From the NCBI GenBank assembly GCA_963755705.1, contig CAVWKW010000003.1, positions 806,001 through 870,000 on the forward strand: a DNA stretch of 64,000 bases, given 5' to 3'. This document shows, piece by piece, positions 35,170 through 43,456 of this stretch. A program made the translations under genes and the position numbers. The notes under the pieces are model-generated. The model worked only from the letters and a program-made list of their open reading frames with translations. It did not search any database and was not told the DNA's origin. This DNA is from JBARDN01 sp963755705. GTDB taxonomy: Bacteria > Desulfobacterota > Binatia > Binatales > Binataceae. Numbering within the stretch: position 1 is the first letter of the stretch; every line of letters starts with the position of its first letter.

Positions 35170-38100
35170 TCACTTGATCGTGTTGGGACGGATGATGTTG
35201 ATCGGCAGGCCGAGGGTCTTCTTGACCAGTTCGGTCACCGAATGAATCGGCATCGGCACAATCGACGGGTTGGCGATCGGACCATAGACATGCATGTACG
35301 CGGCGATGATCTCGCTGGTGCCGCCGGCGACATTGGTCCCGATCACGGGAATTTTGCTCACCAGCCAGTTGACCGTGTTGAATGGAAACAGCCCGAAGCT
35401 CATGTCCATCGTGTTCTGTGCGAGATTGAGGCTGCCGTTGGCGGTGATCGACATGACCGGTCCCTGGATCACGAATTGCTCAGTCCAGAACACGCCCCGC
35501 ACGCCCTTCAAATCGACGAAGATGGTGTCGAACGGCAGGCCGGAGATGGTGGGATTGGGAATATTCGCGGTCAACCAGCTCTTCAGATCGATCATCGCGA
35601 GCATCCGTGAAATCACCGTGAAGCGATTGATCATGCCGTTGCGCATGGTCAGCGAGATCTTGCCGGCCAGCGTCTGAAAAAAATCCGAGTTGGTGTCGGC
35701 CCACAAATCCCCTGCCACCGACATCTTGCCCCGCACCGGCGGTTCCTTGTGCGTGCCAGAGAGCATGAACAGAGGCCCGGAATCGATATCGACGACCTTG
35801 CCCTTGATTTGGACCCAGTCGTCTTTCTGACGTCCGCTGATGTCCAGGTCCATCACTCCGTGAAACGCATTTGCGGTGAAGTTCCATACCCGCCAAGCGC
35901 CGTGGTCGTAGCTGAAATCGGTGCGGATGTTGGTCATCGGAAAGTCGCTCAAATGGCCCTTGGCGACTTGGACGCGGCCCCTGACCGGCAGCGGAAAATG
36001 CGTCGGCGGCGTGGACGGCGACCACGGCATCCGGATGAATTTCAACACCTCGAAGTCGAGGTCCTGCGCGTTGGCGTCGATGTGCAGCACTGGATGCTCG
36101 AGATCCGCGATCGACATCGAGAAGGCAAGCGGCGCGCCCTCGAGCGTCGACGCCGGCATCGCCACCTGCATGGTGCGCCGCGTGAACGTGATCGTCGTGC
36201 CCTGCACCAGCATCGGCGAGCGCATGAAGCCGAATTTCACCTCGCCCTGGTTGAGCACAAACCTGCCGTCGGCGAGCAGGTCGCCGTGCCGCGCGGGATC
36301 AGCGCGCAGCTGGACCTTGCCGCCGATCGGCCCCGTTACCTGCAGGTCGGTAGGATCGACCACCAGCGCCAGCCACAGTCCCGCCTCCATCTGGTGAATA
36401 TCAATAGTGGCCTTGCGGATGCTGGCGCCGTTGCGGTCGAAGCCCAGGACGCCGTTGACGGTGCCGTCGCCACCGGTGGTTGCGAGCGCAATGTGATCGA
36501 GCGTGAGTATGCCGGGTTCGATCAGTATAACGCCGCGGCGAAACTCGACCGGCGCGGGCGTGCCTTTTACCGTGACAACCAGCCGATTGGCTTCCAGGCG
36601 AACCTGATATTTGTCGGGCGGCGCAGGATGGTCAGGAACCAGGCGGCCCTCCGCGCTCAGCGCGATCAGGATCCTGCCCCCGACCGATGCGAGGCGTTTG
36701 CGCGCTTCGAACTTGAGCGCCTCCATCGCGCGCATCTCGGCCGCGTAGAGATCGGCCATGTCGGCGTTGGCCTTGATCGCAAGGCGGTAGGGAATCCGGC
36801 TGAGCCCTCCGGCCAGATCGAGCCGCACCGCGATGTCACTCAACTGCGAGCGTCCGAGGGTCGCCGATCCCTCGCTCGCATTCAAAACCCCGCCCGAGTA
36901 GTTCAGCGCCACCGCCAGATTGGAAATCGGCGGCAGCCGCAGATCGGAGGGCAACGGAAACGCCGCGCGCGAAAGCACCGCCGAAAACTGCAATCCTTCG
37001 CGAATCGAGTCGAGCGGTTTTGATCGGAACTTCGCCACCGTGGTGGTAAATTCGGCGGCCGCGAGTGACAGGTTTGCCGCGCTGACCTGATCGAGGGCGG
37101 CGCTCAGCGAGCGCGGCACTTCGCGAATATGCCGGAGCTGAGCCCGCACCGCGACCGCATCCACCGCAATTCCGCCGACATGAATCCTGACCTTGGGATC
37201 CTTGCCGAATGGATCCGTAACTTCCGCGTCACCCGAGAACAGTTCCTTGCCGGCATGATTGACAACCACTCGATGCAGGATCGAGGACTCGGCCGACGCG
37301 GAAAAGTTCAGGCTGACAGAGTAACCTCCCAGCGGGTCGGGACCAGTAAGATCCCTGCCGGAGAGCGTCAGGCCTTTGAAGCTCATCGCGCCGCTGCCGG
37401 TGGCGGTGCCGTCATCGCCAAGTCCGAAGTCGAATTCTCCGGCACTCTCGCCCTCGGCACGCAGCGCGGCGGCCGCCGTCAGCGGTCCAAGCCGCGCATT
37501 CCAGTACATCACCTTGCCGCTCGCGACCTGATGCGGCGGAGTCTCGCGCCCGATTCCTCCACGCAGATGTCCTGCTATACGCAGCCCGGCCAGAGGCTCG
37601 CGGACAAGGCGCGCGTCGAACGAAACGTGCCATACCGCGGAATCCCATCGCTTTCGATACGCGTTCATCTCGACCCGATCGATCACGGTGCTTCCCGCCG
37701 AGTCGCGAACCGTTGCGTTGGTGATCTCGACTCGCCACGTGACGTTGCCGAGATCGTGCAGCGGAATGAGCAGCCCCTGCACCGCTTCAGCGCCGGACAT
37801 CGGCAGCGGCACCGAGGCGAGCTCGGAAGAACGCATCGGAACGGTAATGTCGGGACTTTCGAGCGTGAGACCGGCAAGCGGCAGTCCGCGCGAGAATAGC
37901 AATGCGTGGTAACCGATCGTCGCCCGGATTCGCGAGAGCTTGACGACCTCATGCGAGCCGCTTACCACGCGCGGATCGTCGAGCTCGATTACCAGATGAT
38001 CCCGCAGATGAAGATGAGATCTCGCGGGCGCGATATCCAGGCCGGTGCGGTTCTTCACCGCCGTCAGCATCGCGGCAACCAATCGCCCGCGATTGAGATA

Positions 38101-38175
38101 GACGCCAACGGCTCCCGCGGCAAGCAGGACCACAATCGAAAGGATAACTATCGCGGCGAGCCGCAGGATTCGCAT
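35170..38175 (-). CDS. AsmA-like inner-membrane-anchored envelope protein
   Basis: About 1001 residues (1016 from a TTG at 38220). One N-terminal membrane helix (MRILRLAAIVILSIVVLLAA) is followed by a very long beta-rich periplasmic region with repeated strand patterns. The C-terminal part, MRNGMINRFTVISRMLAMID to LAQNTMDMSFGLFPF, matches the AsmA C-terminal type shared with YhdP/TamB-like bridge proteins, which move phospholipids to the outer membrane. It lies 21 bp (or 66 bp) after typA and is probably co-transcribed. The exact subfamily is not certain. Confidence 0.82.
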   Translation of the reverse strand: MRILRLAAIVILSIVVLLAAGAVGVYLNRGRLVAAMLTAVKNRTGLDIAPARSHLHLRDHLVIELDDPRVVSGSHEVVKLSRIRATIGYHALLFSRGLPLAGLTLESPDITVPMRSSELASVPLPMSGAEAVQGLLIPLHDLGNVTWRVEITNATVRDSAGSTVIDRVEMNAYRKRWDSAVWHVSFDARLVREPLAGLRIAGHLRGGIGRETPPHQVASGKVMYWNARLGPLTAAAALRAEGESAGEFDFGLGDDGTATGSGAMSFKGLTLSGRDLTGPDPLGGYSVSLNFSASAESSILHRVVVNHAGKELFSGDAEVTDPFGKDPKVRIHVGGIAVDAVAVRAQLRHIREVPRSLSAALDQVSAANLSLAAAEFTTTVAKFRSKPLDSIREGLQFSAVLSRAAFPLPSDLRLPPISNLAVALNYSGGVLNASEGSATLGRSQLSDIAVRLDLAGGLSRIPYRLAIKANADMADLYAAEMRAMEALKFEARKRLASVGGRILIALSAEGRLVPDHPAPPDKYQVRLEANRLVVTVKGTPAPVEFRRGVILIEPGILTLDHIALATTGGDGTVNGVLGFDRNGASIRKATIDIHQMEAGLWLALVVDPTDLQVTGPIGGKVQLRADPARHGDLLADGRFVLNQGEVKFGFMRSPMLVQGTTITFTRRTMQVAMPASTLEGAPLAFSMSIADLEHPVLHIDANAQDLDFEVLKFIRMPWSPSTPPTHFPLPVRGRVQVAKGHLSDFPMTNIRTDFSYDHGAWRVWNFTANAFHGVMDLDISGRQKDDWVQIKGKVVDIDSGPLFMLSGTHKEPPVRGKMSVAGDLWADTNSDFFQTLAGKISLTMRNGMINRFTVISRMLAMIDLKSWLTANIPNPTISGLPFDTIFVDLKGVRGVFWTEQFVIQGPVMSITANGSLNLAQNTMDMSFGLFPFNTVNWLVSKIPVIGTNVAGGTSEIIAAYMHVYGPIANPSIVPMPIHSVTELVKKTLGLPINIIRPNTIK

Positions 38176-38241
38176 TCTTGCCCGCTGGGGCCTTGCTGGT
38201 GCGAGTGACTTGGGCGGCAAGCTGACAGGCGCGAGCCGCGC

Positions 38242-40089
38242 CTAGTCGCCCTCGGCCATTCCCTCACCGGCCGTTTCCGAGAACCCGGCGCGATGCTTGT
38301 TGCGCAGCGCGGTCTTGAGGACGCGATTGCGGATGCGAACCGACTTCGGCGTAACCTCGACCAGCTCTTCCTCGTCGATCCATTCGAGCGCGAGGTCGAG
38401 TGTCATCGGGCGGGCCGGCGAGATCCGGACCGCTTCGTCGTGGCCGGACGCGCGCATGTTCGTGAGCTTCTTCTCGCGGCACACGTTGACCGGAAGATTT
38501 ATCTCGCGCGAGTACTCGCCCAGGACCATGCCTTCATAAACCGGCTGTCCGGGCGAAACGAAAAAACGCCCGCGCTCTTGCAGATGAAAGATTGCGTACC
38601 CGGTCGCGGCGCCTTCGCGGTCTGAAACCATCGCACCGTTGGCGCGTGACAGGATCGGTCCGGCCCATGGCGCGTAGCCGTTGAAGAGCGAATTCAGCAC
38701 GCCGCTGCCGCGGGTATTTTCCAGGAACTTGCCGCGAAATCCGATAAGCCCGCGCGCCGGAACATCGTACTCGAGCCGTACGCGGCCGCCCGGATGCGTC
38801 ACCATCGTGCGCATCTTTCCCTTTCGGACCGAAAGCAATTGCGTAACCACGCCGATATGCTCTTCCGGAATATCGACCATCAGGAGTTCCATCGGCTCGA
38901 GCAACTGACCGCCCGATTGCCGGGTGAGGACCGTCGGCTTGGAAACCTGAAGCTCGTAACCCTCACGCCGCATGGTCTCGACGATCACGGCGAGCTGCAA
39001 TTCGCCGCGTCCCATGACCCGCCACGCGTCGGGCGAAAGCTGCTCGACCCGGATACTGACGTTGCGCCGCGATTCGAGATCGAGCCGTTCGCCGAGCTTG
39101 CGCGAAGTAACGTAGTCGCCTTCGCGGCCGGCCCACGGCGAGTTGTTGACTGAAAAGGTCATCGCGACGGTGGGTTCGTCGATTCGAATCGGCGCGAGCG
39201 GACGCGGGTTTTCGAGGTCCGCAATCGTTTCGCCAATCGCGACATCCTCGAGCCCGGCGATAATCACAATGTCGCCCGCTTTCGCCGACTGCGCTTCAAC
39301 GCGCTTGAGCCCCTGCCAGCTATACAGATGAGCGATCTTTACCGTGATCCGCGAACCGTCCAGCCGGCAGAGCGAATAGTTCTGCCCAACCGCGATCGAA
39401 CCCGCCAGCATCCGGCCAATCGCCAGGCGGCCGACGTAGTCGTCGTAGTCGAGATTGTTGACTTGAAGCTGCAAGGTCGCGTCGGGATCGACCTCGGGTC
39501 CCGGAAGATGCTCGACGATCGCGTCGAACAGCGGGCTCAGATTAGTGCCGGGAACTTCGAGCTTGCTGGTCGCCGTGCCGGTGCGGGCATTGGTGTAGAA
39601 CACCGGGAAATCAAGCTGCACGTCGTTCGCGTCAAGGTCGATGAAGAGATCGTAAACCTCGTCCAGGACTTCGACCGCGCGCGCGTCTGAACGATCGATC
39701 TTGTTGATGCAGACCATCGCGGTCATCCCGGCTTCGAGCGCCTTCTTCAGCACGAAGCGGGTCTGCGGCAGCGGGCCCTCGGACGCATCGACCAGCAGCA
39801 GAATACCGTCAACCATCGACAGCGTGCGTTCGACCTCGCCGCCGAAATCGGAATGGCCGGGAGTATCGACGATATTGATCCGCGTCGAGCCCCACACGAT
39901 CGAGGTGTTTTTCGCCATGATCGTGATGCCGCGTTCGCGTTCGAGCGCAAACGAGTCCATCACGCGGTCCTGCACGTTCTCGTTGGCGCGAAACACTCCC
40001 GATTGACGCAGCATCGCGTCCACCAGGGTGGTTTTGCCGTGGTCAACGTGCGCCACAATTGCAAGATTTCGAATGTCTGGTCGTCGCAT
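38242..40089 (-). CDS. typA: Translational GTPase TypA/BipA
   Basis: A 615-residue ribosome-associated GTPase. G1 is AHVDHGKTTLVDAML, G2 lies in RGITIMAKNTS, G3 in VDTPGHSDFGGEVER and G4 in CINKIDRSDAR. The EF-G-like beta-barrel and domain V follow. The TypA-specific C-terminus contains LIGFRGKFLENTRGSG and REKKLTNMRASGHDEAV. It acts in ribosome assembly and stress adaptation. The start MRRPDIRNLAIVAH agrees with the family. Confidence 0.96.
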   Translation of the reverse strand: MRRPDIRNLAIVAHVDHGKTTLVDAMLRQSGVFRANENVQDRVMDSFALERERGITIMAKNTSIVWGSTRINIVDTPGHSDFGGEVERTLSMVDGILLLVDASEGPLPQTRFVLKKALEAGMTAMVCINKIDRSDARAVEVLDEVYDLFIDLDANDVQLDFPVFYTNARTGTATSKLEVPGTNLSPLFDAIVEHLPGPEVDPDATLQLQVNNLDYDDYVGRLAIGRMLAGSIAVGQNYSLCRLDGSRITVKIAHLYSWQGLKRVEAQSAKAGDIVIIAGLEDVAIGETIADLENPRPLAPIRIDEPTVAMTFSVNNSPWAGREGDYVTSRKLGERLDLESRRNVSIRVEQLSPDAWRVMGRGELQLAVIVETMRREGYELQVSKPTVLTRQSGGQLLEPMELLMVDIPEEHIGVVTQLLSVRKGKMRTMVTHPGGRVRLEYDVPARGLIGFRGKFLENTRGSGVLNSLFNGYAPWAGPILSRANGAMVSDREGAATGYAIFHLQERGRFFVSPGQPVYEGMVLGEYSREINLPVNVCREKKLTNMRASGHDEAVRISPARPMTLDLALEWIDEEELVEVTPKSVRIRNRVLKTALRNKHRAGFSETAGEGMAEGD

Positions 40090-40204
40090 TTTCTGGAGGC
40101 GGATACTAAAGCGCGGCCGAGCCGTGCCGGTTCGCCCGCGTGTCGAGATTATACCTGCTGCAAGCGGCCGAGTAAACGCGGCTGTTAAAAGGAACTCCTC
40201 AAGT

Positions 40205-40753
40205 CTACGGCGGTGGCGCGAGCTGCTTTTGCTCGTGCTGCTTCAGCCGGTTCAGGATTTCGCGCATATTCTCGACCTCGCTGACCTTCCAGATTCCCGC
40301 CTCGCGCTTGAAGTGAATCCCCCAGGTCTTGCCCTGGCGGTCGGTGAACCTGGTGTATGCCGTATCGCCGCTGCGATGCATCAGCACGATCGAGCCGAGC
40401 ACCGCGGCGGCCGGCATCTGCACGTCGCGGTCGCCATCTTCGACCTTCTGCCTGGCTTGCGCTTCGAGCAGATCCGCCGCCGGCTTCGACAGCATCGCGA
40501 TCGCAGCCTGTCCGACCAGCGCGCCCAGCGGATTGTTGGCCGCCTGCTCCTGCACCATTTGCTTCCCGGCCCCTTCGACCACGCTTTGGAAATCGACGTA
40601 GCGCGCCGCGGCGTCACCGTCACGCGCGTCGATCGCCTGCTTCATCCATAGCACCGACCAGGTAGGCGAATTCGGAATGTAATAGCCAAGCCACCAACCC
40701 AGGACGATGAGGACCAGAATTGCGGTGAAATGGCGCAGCGCGAAACGCAGCAT
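40205..40753 (-). CDS. DUF2939-like single-pass membrane protein
   Basis: A 182-residue protein with one N-terminal helix (AILVLIVLGWWLGYYI) and an extracytoplasmic domain. TWSVLWMKQAIDARDGDAAA and YVDFQSVVEG are typical of DUF2939 proteins. The C-terminal part, TYTRF-like strands with WGIHFKREAGIWKVSEVEN, resembles an NTF2/lumazine-type fold. It starts 7 bp after pgl and lies 115 bp before typA. Function unknown. Confidence 0.72.
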   Translation of the reverse strand: MLRFALRHFTAILVLIVLGWWLGYYIPNSPTWSVLWMKQAIDARDGDAAARYVDFQSVVEGAGKQMVQEQAANNPLGALVGQAAIAMLSKPAADLLEAQARQKVEDGDRDVQMPAAAVLGSIVLMHRSGDTAYTRFTDRQGKTWGIHFKREAGIWKVSEVENMREILNRLKQHEQKQLAPPP

Positions 40754-40760
40754 CAGAGAC

Positions 40761-41507
40761 TCATCGCGGACGGAGCAGGCTCGCCGCGGCTTTGTCGATC
40801 ATCCACACGACCTCGCCATCCTCGGGCGCGATCAGTTGGGCCGGAAAGCGGTCGGGATCGCGCGGACCCTCGATCACGTCGCGCACCGCCTCGGCCTTGC
40901 CCGCTCCGGTCGCGATAAACATCAGGCGCTGCGCATGATTCGCAAGCGCGGCCGTAAACGAGATTCGATTCGGCGGGTCGGCGGCAACCTTGACCGGGAT
41001 CACCATGCGACGCGTTTCATGCAGCGCGCTCGTGTCTCCGGGAAAGAGCGAAAGCGTGTGCCGGTTATCGCCCAGCCCGAGCATGATCAGATCGAAGCGC
41101 GGAAGTTCACCCTGGCCGGCGTTGAACGCGCGGCGCAACCCTTCTTCATACGCGAGCGCCGCCGCCTCGGGCGCAAGCTCTCCGGCAATACGATGAATCT
41201 GCGCCGGCTTGAGCGGCAGCTTCGACAACATCGTGCGATTCGCCATCGCGTAGTTCGAGAGCGGATCCGACGCGGGAACGCATCGCTCATCACCCCAGAA
41301 AAATTGCACTTCCTTCCAATCGACGCTCAGCTCGAAGCGCTCCGCGATCACTTCGTAGACCCCGGCCGGAGTGCTGCCGCCGGAAAGCGCGATCATGAAC
41401 TCGCCGTGAGTGCATACCGCCTCGCCGGAGTAGTGGACAATTTCCTCCGCCGCGTGAACGTACACCGACTGGGGATCGTCAAGAACGATTATCTTTGGCT
41501 CGCTCAT
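40761..41507 (-). CDS. pgl: 6-phosphogluconolactonase
   Basis: A 248-residue DevB-type lactonase that hydrolyses 6-phosphogluconolactone in the oxidative pentose-phosphate pathway. Signatures are FMIALSGGSTPAGVYE, QFFWGDERCVPASDPLSNYAM and the LGLGDNRHTLSLFPG loop. The last reads GLGDNRH where GxGxDGHTASLFP is usual, a small deviation at the active-site loop. It is separated from the transketolase gene by an inserted restriction-modification pair on the opposite strand. Confidence 0.92.
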   Translation of the reverse strand: MSEPKIIVLDDPQSVYVHAAEEIVHYSGEAVCTHGEFMIALSGGSTPAGVYEVIAERFELSVDWKEVQFFWGDERCVPASDPLSNYAMANRTMLSKLPLKPAQIHRIAGELAPEAAALAYEEGLRRAFNAGQGELPRFDLIMLGLGDNRHTLSLFPGDTSALHETRRMVIPVKVAADPPNRISFTAALANHAQRLMFIATGAGKAEAVRDVIEGPRDPDRFPAQLIAPEDGEVVWMIDKAAASLLRPR

Positions 41508-41614
41508 CTACCTCTCGCAATTGAATATAGAACTAGAGTAGCGGAGATCATCGCCCACGTTCCAGACACGGGGGTGGTCGCTCCTTCTTGAAAGCCGAGA
41601 GCGAGCGATGGATT

Positions 41615-42625
41615 ATGGCCAGAATGAAATCGGCGGCCAGCAAACGCGGACACGATTCAAGCCGGTCCCCCCATCACATGCATGAGGAATTTTTGCCTAA
41701 GGAATTGGCAAACATTCTGAATCCACAAACCGAACTACCCTCGATTGCAAAGAACCCTGCGCTCACAGCCAAGATCGAGGACGCGATTCGGATGGTCCCG
41801 ACTACGCATGAGTTGCTCCTCCGCGACGCGCGCAAGATGGACTTGCCCGCGACGACGATGGTTCATCTCGTTCTTACGTCTCCTCCCTACTGGACGCTTA
41901 AGAAATACCGTGACGGCCCAGCGCAGCTGGGCTCCGTAGCGGATTACGATACATTTCTCAGCGACCTCGACGAGGTGTGGGAGCAATGCTATCGGGCTCT
42001 CGTGCCGGGCGGACGATTAGTCTGCGTGGTGGGCGACGTATGTCTCTCGCGCCGGAAAAATGAGGGACGACATACGGTCGTTCCACTTCACGCCTCAATA
42101 CAGGAGCATTGCCGCAAACTCGGATTCGACAACCTTGCACCCATCATTTGGCACAAGATCGCGAATGCAGCGTACGAGGTAGACAACGGCTCACATTTTC
42201 TCGGCAAGCCGTTTGAGCCAAATGCTGTGATCAAGAACGACATAGAATTCATCCTCATGGAAAGAAGACCGGGAGGATACCGAACACCATCGGTCCCGAC
42301 CCGAGTACTCAGTGTAATTCCGGCCGCAAAACACCAGGAATGGTTTCAGCAAATCTGGGAGGGATTAGGGGGAGCATCAACCCGTGAGCATCCGGCGCCG
42401 TATCCGTTGGAACTCGCCGAGCGATTGATTCGGATGTTCAGCTTCGTTGGAGACACGGTTCTTGATCCTTTCCTCGGTACGGGCACCACTAGTGTTGCGG
42501 CGTCGCGCACTGGAAGAAACAGTATCGGTGTGGAGGTGGACCCCCACTACTTTGCAATGGCTCGCCGTCGTATCGAGGAAAGCGCCAGTAGCCTCTTTGC
42601 GAGCTGTGCTGTGAGCGTGCGCTGA
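41615..42625 (+). CDS. DNA methyltransferase, beta-class, TSPPY type (probably N4-cytosine)
   Basis: About 336 residues (345 from a TTG at 41588). Motif IV, LVLTSPPYWTLKK, comes first, and the SAM-binding motif I, DTVLDPFLGTGTTSVAAS, comes last, near residue 290. This is the order of beta-class methyltransferases. SPPY (rather than DPPY/NPPY) is typical of N4-cytosine enzymes. The ending GRNSIGVEVDPHYFAMARRR fits. It is followed 16 bp later by a PaeR7I-type endonuclease gene on the same strand, so it should protect that recognition site. G+C and codon use are lower than in the neighbours, suggesting acquisition. Confidence 0.88.
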   Translation: MARMKSAASKRGHDSSRSPHHMHEEFLPKELANILNPQTELPSIAKNPALTAKIEDAIRMVPTTHELLLRDARKMDLPATTMVHLVLTSPPYWTLKKYRDGPAQLGSVADYDTFLSDLDEVWEQCYRALVPGGRLVCVVGDVCLSRRKNEGRHTVVPLHASIQEHCRKLGFDNLAPIIWHKIANAAYEVDNGSHFLGKPFEPNAVIKNDIEFILMERRPGGYRTPSVPTRVLSVIPAAKHQEWFQQIWEGLGGASTREHPAPYPLELAERLIRMFSFVGDTVLDPFLGTGTTSVAASRTGRNSIGVEVDPHYFAMARRRIEESASSLFASCAVSVR

Positions 42626-42641
42626 AATCCGCGGCAGATTC

Positions 42642-43376
42642 ATGCGAAAAGCGCTTCCCCTAATTGACGATCTCTTGAAGAAGGCAGTCGCGCACTATTG
42701 GCGCACGCTGAACCAACAATCTGAAAAGCAAAAATCCGGCGATGCTGACAGAGGTGGCCGAGCTGCGGTCACAGGCGGGAAGCAGATGGACGGCTTCTGC
42801 GAGCTAGTGCAAAAGATCTTGGTGTACAATCAATTGCCTGAAGCGAGCATCTATACTCGCGACAGACTGGAACTACCCGGATACTTTCGGCCCACCAAGA
42901 GGTGGGACATGCTCGTGGTCCATGACGGACACCTGATAGCGGCGATCGAATTTAAGTCGCAGCTCGGTCCCTCCTTCGGTAACAACTTCAACAATCGTAC
43001 TGAAGAGGCCTTGGGGAGTGCGGTAGACCTTTGGACCGCGTATCGCGAAGGCGCGTTTGGAAGAGAACAGCCGCGCCCGTGGCTCGGCTGGGTGATGCTT
43101 TTGGAGGAATCTCCGCAATCGATGGCCCCCGTTGGACTCAAGGAGCCCCATTTTAAGGCCTTCGCCGAGTTCCGAGGCACGTCATATACCGCGCGCTACG
43201 AACTGCTGCTCAGGCGATTGATCTTGGAAAAAACTTATGATGGTGCCGCGTTGATCCTTGCAACCACCAGCGGCGGTCCTAAAGGGCGCTTCCGGGAGCC
43301 GGCTAGCGACCTAACGATGAAGCGGCTCCTAGCTGGACTTGCGGGCCACGTCCTAACTTACGTCTCGGGCCAGTGA
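42642..43376 (+). CDS. Type II restriction endonuclease, PaeR7I/XhoI family
   Basis: A 244-residue endonuclease. TGGKQMDGFCELVQKIL, then LPGYFRPTKRWDMLVVHDG and AAIEFKSQLGPSFGNNFNNR are the PaeR7I-family hallmarks. The D...ExK catalytic site is probably formed by the Asp of RWDML and the Glu/Lys of IEFKSQ. LPRPWLGW-type and RYELLLRRLILEKTYDGAAL segments complete the family. Known members cut CTCGAG. The gene lies directly after its methyltransferase. It appears intact. If active, CTCGAG sites in this genome (for example 759-764) must be modified. Confidence 0.9.
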   Translation: MRKALPLIDDLLKKAVAHYWRTLNQQSEKQKSGDADRGGRAAVTGGKQMDGFCELVQKILVYNQLPEASIYTRDRLELPGYFRPTKRWDMLVVHDGHLIAAIEFKSQLGPSFGNNFNNRTEEALGSAVDLWTAYREGAFGREQPRPWLGWVMLLEESPQSMAPVGLKEPHFKAFAEFRGTSYTARYELLLRRLILEKTYDGAALILATTSGGPKGRFREPASDLTMKRLLAGLAGHVLTYVSGQ

Positions 43377-43456
43377 ACATAGCCCGATCTTTATGCCCGA
43401 TCGTGGCTGTGGCTTACGGCAATCTTGTACCTGTGCTTAGTGGCAGGTCGCGCGCT

